Assembly (NCBI RefSeq): GCF_002000545.1
Contig: NZ_MLHL01000002.1
Location: forward strand, 1 to 46,088
Direction: 5' to 3'
DNA: 46,088 nucleotides
From: Rodentibacter trehalosifermentans
Lineage (GTDB): Bacteria; Pseudomonadota; Gammaproteobacteria; Enterobacterales; Pasteurellaceae
Shown: positions 24,287 to 32,236 of the stretch, in pieces
Layout of the letters: each line of letters begins with the position of its first letter
Position numbering within the stretch: the stretch's first letter is position 1
Translations under genes and position numbers: made by a program
The notes under the pieces: model-generated
Told to the model about the DNA's origin: nothing
Seen by the model: the letters and a program-made list of their open reading frames with translations, nothing else
The model's database searches: none

Positions 24287-25090
24287 CTACAAAAAAGCCA
24301 ACCCGAACATATAAGCCGCAATCAATAATAAAATACTTGCGAGTAATTTTCCGGTTAATGTGGGGTTGATTAATCCCCGTAATCGCATAGAAAAAAAACT
24401 CATCGCAAAAGATCCCAGGGTGACGGTTCCCACAATGTAGAAATTGACATAGCCGAATTGTCCGCTGAGATTGACTTGAAATAACACTTCTCGTGTAAGG
24501 TAGCCGTATAAATTTCCCATCCCGCCTATGATCATCATCGCATTCGCATAAACGGCGATTTGCGGTGCTTTTACGCTTTTTAATTGCCCAACCAAAGGGG
24601 CGAGAATTGAACCGCCGCCAATGCCTGTGATTCCTGCGATTAATCCGCCGATACAGCAGCTAAAACCGCCTTTAAAGCGTTCAAGTGTGGTGATTTTTTC
24701 ACTTGAATTTTCAATCCGACCGGAGGTAAACAAGGTTTTTAATGCAAGTGCGGTGAGGCTCAATGTAAAAATTAGGCTAATCATAAAATTGGAAAAATAG
24801 AAACTGAGTTCAAAACCAATTTGCACGCCAATAATCATTGCAACGGACCACAGCAATAGATTTGTGTAATCAATTTCAATATGCTGTCGGCGGAAAAAAA
24901 GTAAATTAATACCCGCCGTGCACATCACGATAGTTAATGAGGTGGCGGCAATGATTTGGAGTGGCAGATCGGGAAATAATGTGCGTAGAATCGGTACCAT
25001 TAAAACGCCGCCGCCAATGCCAAAAACGGCAGAGACCATATTCGTCAATACGCCACAAATGAGTAGAATGCCAATTTCGCTGAGTGTCAT
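24287..25090 (-). CDS. TauE/SafE-family sulfite exporter-like permease
   Basis: A 267-residue protein with about eight membrane helices. It has the two TauE/SafE repeat motifs: VFGIGGGVLMVPIL near residue 23 and GLIAGITGIGGGSILAPLV near 153. The family exports sulfite, sulfoacetate or other small anions; the substrate is not known here. It is divergent from a radical SAM gene across about 130 bases and downstream of the tRNAs on the opposite strand. A link with YeiH at 20 kb, another supposed sulfur-anion exporter, is possible but unsupported. Confidence 0.87.
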   Translation of the reverse strand: MTLSEIGILLICGVLTNMVSAVFGIGGGVLMVPILRTLFPDLPLQIIAATSLTIVMCTAGINLLFFRRQHIEIDYTNLLLWSVAMIIGVQIGFELSFYFSNFMISLIFTLSLTALALKTLFTSGRIENSSEKITTLERFKGGFSCCIGGLIAGITGIGGGSILAPLVGQLKSVKAPQIAVYANAMMIIGGMGNLYGYLTREVLFQVNLSGQFGYVNFYIVGTVTLGSFAMSFFSMRLRGLINPTLTGKLLASILLLIAAYMFGLAFL

Positions 25091-25218
25091 AGTGTTTTGC
25101 TCTAATCAAGGACTTGGCAGCATTTTGGTGTAATGTGGTTGTAAGGCTTATGATCTTTGTCATATACAAGGAAAAATTTTATTTATATGATGCGATTTGT
25201 ATTACACAGGGATAAGGT

Positions 25219-26295
25219 ATGAACCCATTTCAACTTATGGCAAAACCAACAGGTTCAATGTGCAATTTGGATTGCCAATATTGCTTTTACTTAGAAAAGC
25301 CGCATCAGAATCAACGAGCAATGAGTGATGAGGTGTTGGCCCGTTATATTCAGTCCTATCTTGAAAATGCTCCCCAACAGCGTGTGACCTTTCTTTGGCA
25401 AGGCGGAGAACCGACTATGGCCGGGTTGGATTTTTATCAAAGAGCGGTCGATTTTCAACGTCAATATGCGAACGGTAAGCAAGTGGAAAATGCCCTACAA
25501 ACCAACGGTGTTTTACTGGATGCGGATTGGTGTCGGTTCTTGTATGACAACCGTTTTCTTGTGGGATTGTCCGTTGATGGTCCGCAACATTTGCATGATA
25601 CTTACCGTTTAAGTAAAAGCGGTAAAGGTACTTTCCGGCAAGTTATGGATGCCCTTGATTTGCTCATTAATTATCGTGTGCAGTTTAATACATTGACGGT
25701 CGTGCATAATTTGAATGTTCGACAGGGTAAAGAGATTTATCGCTTTCTCAAACGGGTGGGTTCACCCTATATGCAATTCATTCCCTTGATGGGGGATGAA
25801 GTACACCAAGCTACAGCAAGTGATTACGGGCAATTTTTGGTTGATATTTTTGATGAATGGTATGCCAATGATGTGGGAAAAATCGGTGTTCAATTTATTG
25901 AACAATGGTTTATGGCGTATTTAGGATTACAACCCGATTTATGTATTTTTCGTGAAACCTGTGGCGATCAGCTCGTCATTGAACAAAACGGTGATATTTA
26001 TAGCTGCGATCACTACGTTTATCCTGAATATAAATTGGGAAATTTGATTGAAACGCCATTACGTACCATAGCGGAATCGCCAACGCAAATTCATTTTGGC
26101 TCTATGAAATCTTTTCTCTCCGAACGTTGCCAAAGGTGCAAATTTCATTTTGCCTGTCATGGCGGTTGTCCTAAACATCGAACCATTAACGGTTTTGGTG
26201 CACCCCACAATCAACTTTGTGAAGCTTATTACCGTGCGCTTTGCTATATGGATCCCTATCTGCATCAATTTGCGGCTGATTTTAAAAGGCGATAA
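25219..26295 (+). CDS. anaerobic sulfatase-maturase-like radical SAM/SPASM enzyme
   Basis: A 358-residue radical SAM protein. The cluster motif C15-N-L-D-C19-Q-Y-C22 binds the catalytic [4Fe-4S]; FLWQGGEPTMAGLDFY follows near residue 58. The C-terminal SPASM region has cysteines in RETCGD, YSCDHYVYPEYKLGN, ERCQRCKFHFACHGGCPKHR for two extra clusters, as in anSME (AslB, ChuR). These enzymes convert a Cys or Ser of a sulfatase to formylglycine. No sulfatase gene is in this window, so the target must be elsewhere or different. The start follows ATAAGG. A family length of 370-410 makes it slightly short but complete. Confidence 0.85.
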   Translation: MNPFQLMAKPTGSMCNLDCQYCFYLEKPHQNQRAMSDEVLARYIQSYLENAPQQRVTFLWQGGEPTMAGLDFYQRAVDFQRQYANGKQVENALQTNGVLLDADWCRFLYDNRFLVGLSVDGPQHLHDTYRLSKSGKGTFRQVMDALDLLINYRVQFNTLTVVHNLNVRQGKEIYRFLKRVGSPYMQFIPLMGDEVHQATASDYGQFLVDIFDEWYANDVGKIGVQFIEQWFMAYLGLQPDLCIFRETCGDQLVIEQNGDIYSCDHYVYPEYKLGNLIETPLRTIAESPTQIHFGSMKSFLSERCQRCKFHFACHGGCPKHRTINGFGAPHNQLCEAYYRALCYMDPYLHQFAADFKRR

Positions 26296-26325
26296 AAAAG
26301 TGCGGTCAAAACCCACAAGATTTTT

Positions 26326-26428
26326 CGGTATTACGTAGCATTTGCACAAATTTTATTTGGGGTTTATTTGTAGGGATACACTGCGTTTCGTTGAAATGAC
26401 AGTTTTTGTGCATTGCTGCATAATAGCG
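26326..26428 (+). repeat. intergenic TIR element, copy 2
   Basis: About 103 bases bounded by imperfect terminal inverted repeats: bases 26326-26350 (starting CGGTATTACGTAGCA) against 26405-26428 (ending TGCATAATAGCG). The interior has TTGTAGGGATACACTGCG and TTTCGTTGAAATGAC, shared with other copies, but lacks the second palindrome. Exact uptake signals flank it on both sides (near 26299 and 26438). Confidence 0.7.
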
Positions 26429-26463
26429 GGATTTTTGACCGCACTTTTATGACATGGAAGATA

Positions 26464-27030
26464 TTATTTCACACGGGAAACATATTCACCGGAGCGGGTA
26501 TCCACACGGATGACTTCACCGATTTGCACGAATAACGGCACTTTCACCACTGCACCGGTGCTAAGCGTTGCCGGTTTGCCGCCGGTTCCTGCTGTGTCGC
26601 CTTTTAAGCCCGGGTCGGTATCCACAATTTCTAATTCAACAAAGTTTGGCGGGGTCACAGTGATTGGCGCACCATTCCACAAGGTAACGATACAATCTGC
26701 TTGGTCTAATAACCATTTTTCCGCATCACCCACGGCTTTGGCATCGGCAGAATATTGCTCGAAAGTTTCCGGATGCATAAAATACCAAAACGCATCGTCT
26801 TTGTATGAATAGGTTAGGTTGAGATCCATCACATCAGCGGCTTCAACGGAAGTACCGGATTTAAAGTTCACATCCAACACTTTGCCGGAAATTAATTTGC
26901 GAATACGGGTGCGGGTAAACGCTTGACCTTTCCCCGGTTTAACGAACTCGTTTTCGATGATCACGCAAGGTTCGCCATCTTGCATAAATTTTAGACCCGG
27001 TTTGAAATCACTGGTAGTATATGTAGCCAT
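26464..27030 (-). CDS. efp: translation elongation factor P
   Basis: A 188-residue EF-P with the three beta-barrel domains. K34 in [10 protein letters not shown] is the residue that receives beta-lysine, and the C-terminus [18 protein letters not shown] is the family signature. EF-P relieves ribosomes stalled at polyproline stretches. It is divergent from epmB, whose product makes the beta-lysine, across only 34 bases. The epmA ligase is not in this window. The ribosome site is AGGATATTTAAT. Confidence 0.97.
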   Translation of the reverse strand: MATYTTSDFKPGLKFMQDGEPCVIIENEFVKPGKGQAFTRTRIRKLISGKVLDVNFKSGTSVEAADVMDLNLTYSYKDDAFWYFMHPETFEQYSADAKAVGDAEKWLLDQADCIVTLWNGAPITVTPPNFVELEIVDTDPGLKGDTAGTGGKPATLSTGAVVKVPLFVQIGEVIRVDTRSGEYVSRVK

Positions 27031-27064
27031 ATTAAATATCCTAAAAATAGAAATGGTTTGAAAG

Positions 27065-28081
27065 GTGCATATTTTAACTCAAGAACCCGCCATTAGAGAA
27101 GAGCAAAATTGGTGTCATATTTTAAAAAATTCGATTTCCGATTCCCGTGTATTACTCAATATCCTGAATTTGTCCGAGCAAGATTTTGCGGCTTCATTCA
27201 ATGCCCGTAAACTTTTTGCCCTCCGTGTGCCGCAACCTTTTGTGGATAAAATGGAAAAGGGCAATCCGAGAGATCCGCTTTTTTTACAAGTGATGTGTGC
27301 TGATTTGGAATTTGTGCAGGCAGAAGGATTTTCATCGGATCCTCTTGAAGAACAAGAGGCGAATGCCGTACCTAATATTTTGCATAAATATCAAAACCGC
27401 CTTTTGTTTATGGTAAAAGGCGGTTGTGCGGTGAATTGTCGTTATTGTTTCCGCCGTCATTTTCCCTATGATGAAAATCCGGGCAACAAAAAAAGTTGGC
27501 AACAGGCATTGGATTACATTGCCGAACATACTGAAATTGAAGAAGTGATTTTCTCCGGCGGCGATCCGTTGATGGCAAAAGATGATGAACTGGCGTGGCT
27601 GATAAAACGCCTTGAAAATCTACCGCACTTACAGCGTTTGCGCATTCATACCCGCTTGCCTGTGGTGATTCCGCAACGTATTACCAATGAATTTTGTGAG
27701 ATGTTGGCGGAAAGCCGTTTGCAAACGGTGATGGTTAGTCACATTAATCACCCCAACGAAATCGATGATCGGTTAGGCGAAGCAATGCAGAAGCTGCATC
27801 ATGCTGGGATTGTGCTGCTTAATCAATCGGTTTTATTGAAAGGCATTAATGATAATGCACACATTTTGAAAAGCCTAAGCGATAAATTATTTCACATCGG
27901 CATTTTGCCTTACTACCTTCATTTGTTGGACAAAGTGCAGGGAGCGAGCCATTTTCTCATTAGCGATGCAGAAGCCCACGCCATTTATAAAACTTTACAA
28001 TCGCTTACTTCGGGTTATCTTGTACCGAAATTGGCACGGGAAATTGCCGGTGAACCAAATAAGACTTTATACGCAGAATAA
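27065..28081 (+). CDS. epmB: EF-P beta-lysylation protein EpmB (lysine 2,3-aminomutase)
   Basis: A 338-residue radical SAM enzyme. C121-AVN-C125-RY-C128 binds the cluster; [11 protein letters not shown] near residue 184 and the C-terminal [19 protein letters not shown] are typical of EpmB/YjeK. It converts lysine to (R)-beta-lysine, which EpmA attaches to EF-P. The start codon is GTG, with AAAGG directly adjacent, so the ribosome site is poorly placed; no in-frame ATG lies near. The start is accepted because the N-terminus resembles that of H. influenzae EpmB. It is divergent from efp. Confidence 0.94.
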   Translation: MHILTQEPAIREEQNWCHILKNSISDSRVLLNILNLSEQDFAASFNARKLFALRVPQPFVDKMEKGNPRDPLFLQVMCADLEFVQAEGFSSDPLEEQEANAVPNILHKYQNRLLFMVKGGCAVNCRYCFRRHFPYDENPGNKKSWQQALDYIAEHTEIEEVIFSGGDPLMAKDDELAWLIKRLENLPHLQRLRIHTRLPVVIPQRITNEFCEMLAESRLQTVMVSHINHPNEIDDRLGEAMQKLHHAGIVLLNQSVLLKGINDNAHILKSLSDKLFHIGILPYYLHLLDKVQGASHFLISDAEAHAIYKTLQSLTSGYLVPKLAREIAGEPNKTLYAE

Positions 28082-28105
28082 GATCCGATAAAATACGCAA
28101 GTTTT

Positions 28106-28131
28106 TTTCACCGCACTTTTTATCGGTGAAA
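28106..28131 (+). terminator. hairpin after epmB containing an uptake signal
   Basis: TTTCACCG and CGGTGAAA form an 8-bp stem around a ten-base loop; the loop carries the rest of an uptake signal. The following T content is low, so termination may be weak. Confidence 0.5.
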
Positions 28132-28144
28132 TCAAAAAATGATT

Positions 28145-28297
28145 CGGTATTATGCTGTGGCACAAACTTTATTTTGGATTTATTTGTAGGGATACACTGC
28201 GTGTGTCCATTATTAAATTATTTCAATATGTTATAAACGGACACACGCAGTGTGTCCCTACATTATTTCTTTGAAATGACGTTTGTTATGCTATACC
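28145..28297 (+). repeat. intergenic TIR element, copy 3, with nested palindrome pair
   Basis: The outer ends (CGGTATTATGCTG at the left, ATGCTATACC at the right) are imperfect inverted repeats related to the copy at 26326. Inside, 28185-28208 and 28239-28262 are inverted repeats matching at 23 of 24 positions, and each arm contains a small palindrome of the type GGACACAC GCA GTGTGTCC. The spacer is 30 bases. It lies between epmB and oapA. Confidence 0.75.
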
Positions 28298-28323
28298 AAA
28301 ATAATTATTAAACGAGGCAATCT

Positions 28324-29676
28324 GTGAATTCTATGAATAACAATCAACCGAACGATAACAAATCCCAAAACGAACTCGATCTTGGCTTAAACCAAGCCGA
28401 TTCAATCACACCAAGAAAACCGGTTCAATCAAACGAATCATTATTTGGCAAAGCAAAAGGCTTATTTGGACGTAAAACTCAATCAGAGACCCAATTTCAT
28501 ATACGCAAAGAGCCGACTTTCGGAGAAAGTTCTCCACAAGAAACGCCTCAACCCAACCAACCTACAACTTTTACCGCAGATCTCGAAACGCTGAAAAGCA
28601 CCGCTGAAAATGCAGAACAAGGCGTAGAAGCCCAAGTGGAATCAGTGGTTGAGCCGATCATCGAAACCGTTGAAAACAAAGTTGAAGAAACCCAAGAAAG
28701 CGTAGTTTCAACCGTAGAACAGGCGAAAGAAAACTTAGCTGCTGGTGCGAGTGCTGCGGCAACGGCGTTAAAACGCCCTGAAAAATGGAAAATCTTGCAA
28801 ATTTTACCGGAAAAACACCGCCGTCTTTTTATTGCGATTTTGGCTTTGGTGTTACTCTTAATTGTATTTTTCGCATTAAAACCGAGTTCCGATACGGTGG
28901 AGTCTTTTGAGCTACAAAACAGCAATGAGATTCCGGTGCAATTTCAGTCGTTAGATCAGTCTCAACCGATAGAAACCACGGTTTTGGATAGTATTCCTGC
29001 ACCACAAGAAACCTCCCCGGTTGCCGAGCCACAAATGCAGTCTGAATCCAATACACCGGTAGAGCCGGGCAAAATGGAATACTTAGGTGATACATCAAAA
29101 GAAGCGCCAAAACCGCAGGAAACCGTTGTTGCAACCCCTTCTGTACAGCCTGATCTCACCCCTGTTGCACCGGTTCGTCCACAACCGGCAAAACCTGTTG
29201 AGCCACGTCGTGAAACCGTTGCCCGTGAAGCAGTTAAATCTGTTGCTCAAGACCGTAAAACCGTAGAAAAAACAACGGTAAAACCGGTTCAAACCAAAAC
29301 TGAAACAGTAAGAAAAGCGTCGGTTCAAGAAACAAAAGCGGCACCGAAGAACGAGCGCAAAGTTCAAATTGTGGAAGCAAAACCTGCTACGACGAATACG
29401 TCAGCAACAAAAGCGGTATCAAGCGGTGCAAGCAAAACCTTAACCGTACCGAAAGGCGTGTCTTTAATGCAAGTCTTCCGTGATAACAATTTAAATATTT
29501 CCGATGTGAATGCAATGACCAAAGCGAATGGTGCAGGTAATGCGTTGAGCAGTTTTAAACCGGGCGATAAAGTTCAAGTTTCCCTGAATGGGCAAGGACG
29601 TGTCAGTGAGCTGCGCTTATCTAACGGTGCGAAATTTGTGCGTCAGGCTGATGGTTCGTATCAATTCAAAAAATAA
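28324..29676 (+). CDS. oapA: opacity-associated protein OapA
   Basis: A 450-residue protein. An N-terminal cytosolic part of about 165 residues leads to PEKHRRLFIAILALVLLLI, the OapA membrane anchor (about residues 162-185). A long Pro/Glu/Thr/Val-rich linker follows, and then a C-terminal OapA/LysM-like domain (about 370-450, LTVPKGVSLMQVFRDNNLNISDVNAM). In H. influenzae OapA affects colony opacity and colonisation; the C-terminal domain probably binds peptidoglycan or glycans. GTG at 28324 is chosen because GAGG stands six bases upstream; ATG nine bases later is the alternative. It is followed by its own terminator and then oapB. Confidence 0.93.
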   Translation: MNSMNNNQPNDNKSQNELDLGLNQADSITPRKPVQSNESLFGKAKGLFGRKTQSETQFHIRKEPTFGESSPQETPQPNQPTTFTADLETLKSTAENAEQGVEAQVESVVEPIIETVENKVEETQESVVSTVEQAKENLAAGASAAATALKRPEKWKILQILPEKHRRLFIAILALVLLLIVFFALKPSSDTVESFELQNSNEIPVQFQSLDQSQPIETTVLDSIPAPQETSPVAEPQMQSESNTPVEPGKMEYLGDTSKEAPKPQETVVATPSVQPDLTPVAPVRPQPAKPVEPRRETVAREAVKSVAQDRKTVEKTTVKPVQTKTETVRKASVQETKAAPKNERKVQIVEAKPATTNTSATKAVSSGASKTLTVPKGVSLMQVFRDNNLNISDVNAMTKANGAGNALSSFKPGDKVQVSLNGQGRVSELRLSNGAKFVRQADGSYQFKK

Positions 29677-29680
29677 TGTT

Positions 29681-29713
29681 AAGGGCGAATATTCGCCCTT
29701 TTTGTTTCTTTTT
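29681..29713 (+). terminator. terminator between oapA and oapB
   Basis: AAGGGCGAATATTCGCCCTT is a perfect 20-base palindrome followed by a T-rich tract. It lies four bases after the oapA stop, so oapB is either read through or has its own promoter. Confidence 0.88.
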
Positions 29714-29724
29714 GGTGAAGGCTT

Positions 29725-30123
29725 ATGCTAAAGAAAATATTGTTGATTTCGACCGCACTTTTGCTTGGCGGTTGTACCCAAAACAGCTTATTAAATGAGC
29801 CGCCTCCACAAAAGATGGTGGTGCAAAAAGTGGATAAAACCTCGCAAATCGGCTCGGCAAAATTGTATTTCTGTAAAGATGGCAAGGAAGTTCGTGTGGT
29901 GCATAGCACACAGAAACGAAATAAAAAAATGTTAAAACAAGTTTCCATCACCTTTAACCAAGTGACGGAAAAACTCACACTAATGATTTCCGAGCGGGGC
30001 AATAACTACGGAAATATCCGTTGGACGTGGCTGGAACGCAGTGATTTTAGTTCCCTGAAAACCAGTGTCGGCGAAATTTTGGCGGAGCAATGCGTTCTGA
30101 AATCTTCCCGCATCATTGAGTAA
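29725..30123 (+). CDS. oapB: OapB, small lipoprotein
   Basis: A 132-residue lipoprotein. The signal MLKKILLISTALLLGGC ends in a lipobox with C17 as the lipid-bearing residue. The mature part is basic and strand-rich (SAKLYFCKDGKEVRVVHS). In H. influenzae oapB lies after oapA and is needed for its expression or effect. An exact uptake signal lies within the signal-peptide codons, encoding S-T-A-L-L. Only seven bases separate its stop from recO. The ribosome site is a GGTGAAGG stretch. Confidence 0.92.
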   Translation: MLKKILLISTALLLGGCTQNSLLNEPPPQKMVVQKVDKTSQIGSAKLYFCKDGKEVRVVHSTQKRNKKMLKQVSITFNQVTEKLTLMISERGNNYGNIRWTWLERSDFSSLKTSVGEILAEQCVLKSSRIIE

Positions 30124-30130
30124 ATAATAC

Positions 30131-30841
30131 GTGCAAATTGAACTTCAGCGTGGTTTTGTATTACACCGCCGTCCTTATAGCGAAACCAGTTTATTGGTGG
30201 ATTTATTCACGGAAGAAAGCGGTCGTCTGATGGTGATCGCAAAAGGCGCACGGGCAAAACGTTCAACGTGGAAATCCGTTTTACAACCTTTTACCCCCTT
30301 ATTATTACGCTGGACGGGAAAAAGCGGCTTGAAAACCCTCACCAAAGCGGAGTCTGCCGCGATCACTTTACCTTTACAACAAACTGCACTTTATAGCGGT
30401 TTTTATGTGAATGAATTACTTAGCCGTGTGATGGAGCCTGAAACGGCGAATCCTCCATTATTTCAGCATTACTTAAAATGCTTAACAAGCTTGGCGACAG
30501 AGCCCAATGTGGAACCTTGCTTGCGGCTATTTGAATTTCACCTGCTTCAAATTCTTGGGTATGGCGTGGATTTTTTGCATTGTGCCGGTTCCGGTCAGCC
30601 TGTCGATCCCACAATGACTTATCGCTACCGAGAGGAAAAAGGTTTTATCGCCTCTTTGGTAAAAGATAATCTTACCTTTTACGGGCGGGATCTGATTGCT
30701 TTTGCCAATCTTGATTTTTCCGATGAAGCGGTACGTCAAGCGGCTAAGCGTTTTACACGTGTGGCACTCAAACCCTATCTCGGCGATAAACCCTTAAAAA
30801 GCCGGGAGTTATTCTCACAAAATAGTTTATTTTTAAAATAA
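30131..30841 (+). CDS. recO: DNA repair protein RecO
   Basis: A 236-residue RecO of normal length. It starts with an OB-fold ([41 protein letters not shown], residues 4-44), followed by the helical C-terminal domain with FYVNELLSR and [15 protein letters not shown]. The zinc-finger cysteines of some RecO proteins are not present, as in E. coli. It helps load RecA in the RecFOR pathway. The start is GTG with a weak ribosome site, close behind oapB, and its stop overlaps the rlmD start by one base (TAATG). Confidence 0.94.
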   Translation: MQIELQRGFVLHRRPYSETSLLVDLFTEESGRLMVIAKGARAKRSTWKSVLQPFTPLLLRWTGKSGLKTLTKAESAAITLPLQQTALYSGFYVNELLSRVMEPETANPPLFQHYLKCLTSLATEPNVEPCLRLFEFHLLQILGYGVDFLHCAGSGQPVDPTMTYRYREEKGFIASLVKDNLTFYGRDLIAFANLDFSDEAVRQAAKRFTRVALKPYLGDKPLKSRELFSQNSLFLK

Positions 30842-32157
30842 TGGCACTTCTTTATACTCCGCAGAAAAAAGTAAAAAAATTATCAACTCTCACCGCAGAG
30901 ATTATCGAGCTTGATTATCAAGGCTTAGGTGTGGCGAAAATTAACGGTAAAACCTGGTTTATCGAAAATGCACTGCCACAAGAAAAAGTGGAATGTCGCG
31001 TATTGGAAGAAAAACGCCAATATGGACGGGCGGTGGCTGGAAAATGGCTTGAGAAAAGCCCAAATCGGGTCTTGCCGCAATGCGCTTATTATGAACGCTG
31101 TGGAGGTTGCCAAGCACAGCATATCCCCATTGAAATGCAGCGTGAAGCCAAACAGGCTGCACTATTTAAACGCTTGGCAAAGCTTCAGCAAGAACCCATT
31201 GATTTTCAACCGATGATTTGTGGTGAACCTTGGCAATATCGTCGCCGGGTTCGGCTCGGTTTGTGGTTTAATGGAAAAAGCAAAAAAATTGAAATGGGTT
31301 TCCGCCAAAAAAATTCTCATGATTTGATCCCCGTGGAACATTGTGAAGTGATTGAGCCTACCATCAATGTTTTGTTACCAAAATTGACCGCACTTTTGGC
31401 GGAGTATTCCACGCCGAAACAATTAGGGCATATCGAATTGGTTGCCGCAGACAATGGCGTGGCAATGTTGTTACGTTATATGGGAAATCTTGCCAAAACC
31501 GACCGCTCTTTGTTGTTGAATTTTGCCGAGCAAGAAAATTTAATGCTTTTTTTACAAAGTGATGAAGGTATCGAACAGGTTTGTGGAGAGGCCCCTTACT
31601 ATCAATTTGCCGGGGGCATCAAACTTCATTTTGATATTCAAGATTTTATTCAGGTAAATCGTCAGTTAAATGAAACCATGGTGCAAACGGCACTGGATTG
31701 GCTTGATCTTCAGCCGACTGATCGGGTATTGGATTTGTTTTGCGGAATGGGAAATTTTACGCTTCCCCTTGCTACACGGGTAAAAAGTGCGGTAGGAATT
31801 GAGGGTGTTTTTGAAATGGCGGAAAAAGCCAAGCAAAATGCAGCGCGAAATCAGATTAATAATATTGAATTTTTTCAAGCGAATCTTGACCAATCTTTTA
31901 TTGATCAGCCTTGGGCAAACCGGTTTTTCAACAAAATTTTGCTTGATCCGCCACGTAGCGGTGCGGCGTTTGCATTGAATGCGTTGTGTGAGTTAAAGGC
32001 GGAGAAAATCCTTTATGTTTCGTGTAATCCGGCGACATTAGTTCGTGATGCGGAAATGTTGCGTGGATTTGGTTATAAGCTCGAAAAAAGTGCTGTTATT
32101 GATATGTTTCCGCATACCGGGCATTTAGAATCCATCACCTTATTTTCTACAAAATAA
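30841..32157 (+). CDS. rlmD: 23S rRNA m5U1939 methyltransferase RlmD
   Basis: A 438-residue RlmD (RumA). It has an N-terminal TRAM domain (about 15-70), iron-sulfur cysteines C81, C87 and C90 (CAYYERCGGCQAQH) plus one near 168, the SAM site VLDLFCGMGNFTLPLA near 297, and the catalytic cysteine in LYVSCNPATLVRD near 396. It methylates U1939 of 23S rRNA. It is coupled to recO and followed by relA; the rlmD-relA order is common in gammaproteobacteria. Two exact uptake signals lie inside the gene. Confidence 0.95.
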   Translation: MALLYTPQKKVKKLSTLTAEIIELDYQGLGVAKINGKTWFIENALPQEKVECRVLEEKRQYGRAVAGKWLEKSPNRVLPQCAYYERCGGCQAQHIPIEMQREAKQAALFKRLAKLQQEPIDFQPMICGEPWQYRRRVRLGLWFNGKSKKIEMGFRQKNSHDLIPVEHCEVIEPTINVLLPKLTALLAEYSTPKQLGHIELVAADNGVAMLLRYMGNLAKTDRSLLLNFAEQENLMLFLQSDEGIEQVCGEAPYYQFAGGIKLHFDIQDFIQVNRQLNETMVQTALDWLDLQPTDRVLDLFCGMGNFTLPLATRVKSAVGIEGVFEMAEKAKQNAARNQINNIEFFQANLDQSFIDQPWANRFFNKILLDPPRSGAAFALNALCELKAEKILYVSCNPATLVRDAEMLRGFGYKLEKSAVIDMFPHTGHLESITLFSTK

Positions 32158-32236
32158 GTCGGTTATTCTGTTACAATGGCAGAGCAAAAATGGAGTGACA
32201 GGAAGTTGCTCTTTTCTTCATCAACAAGGGGGGATT

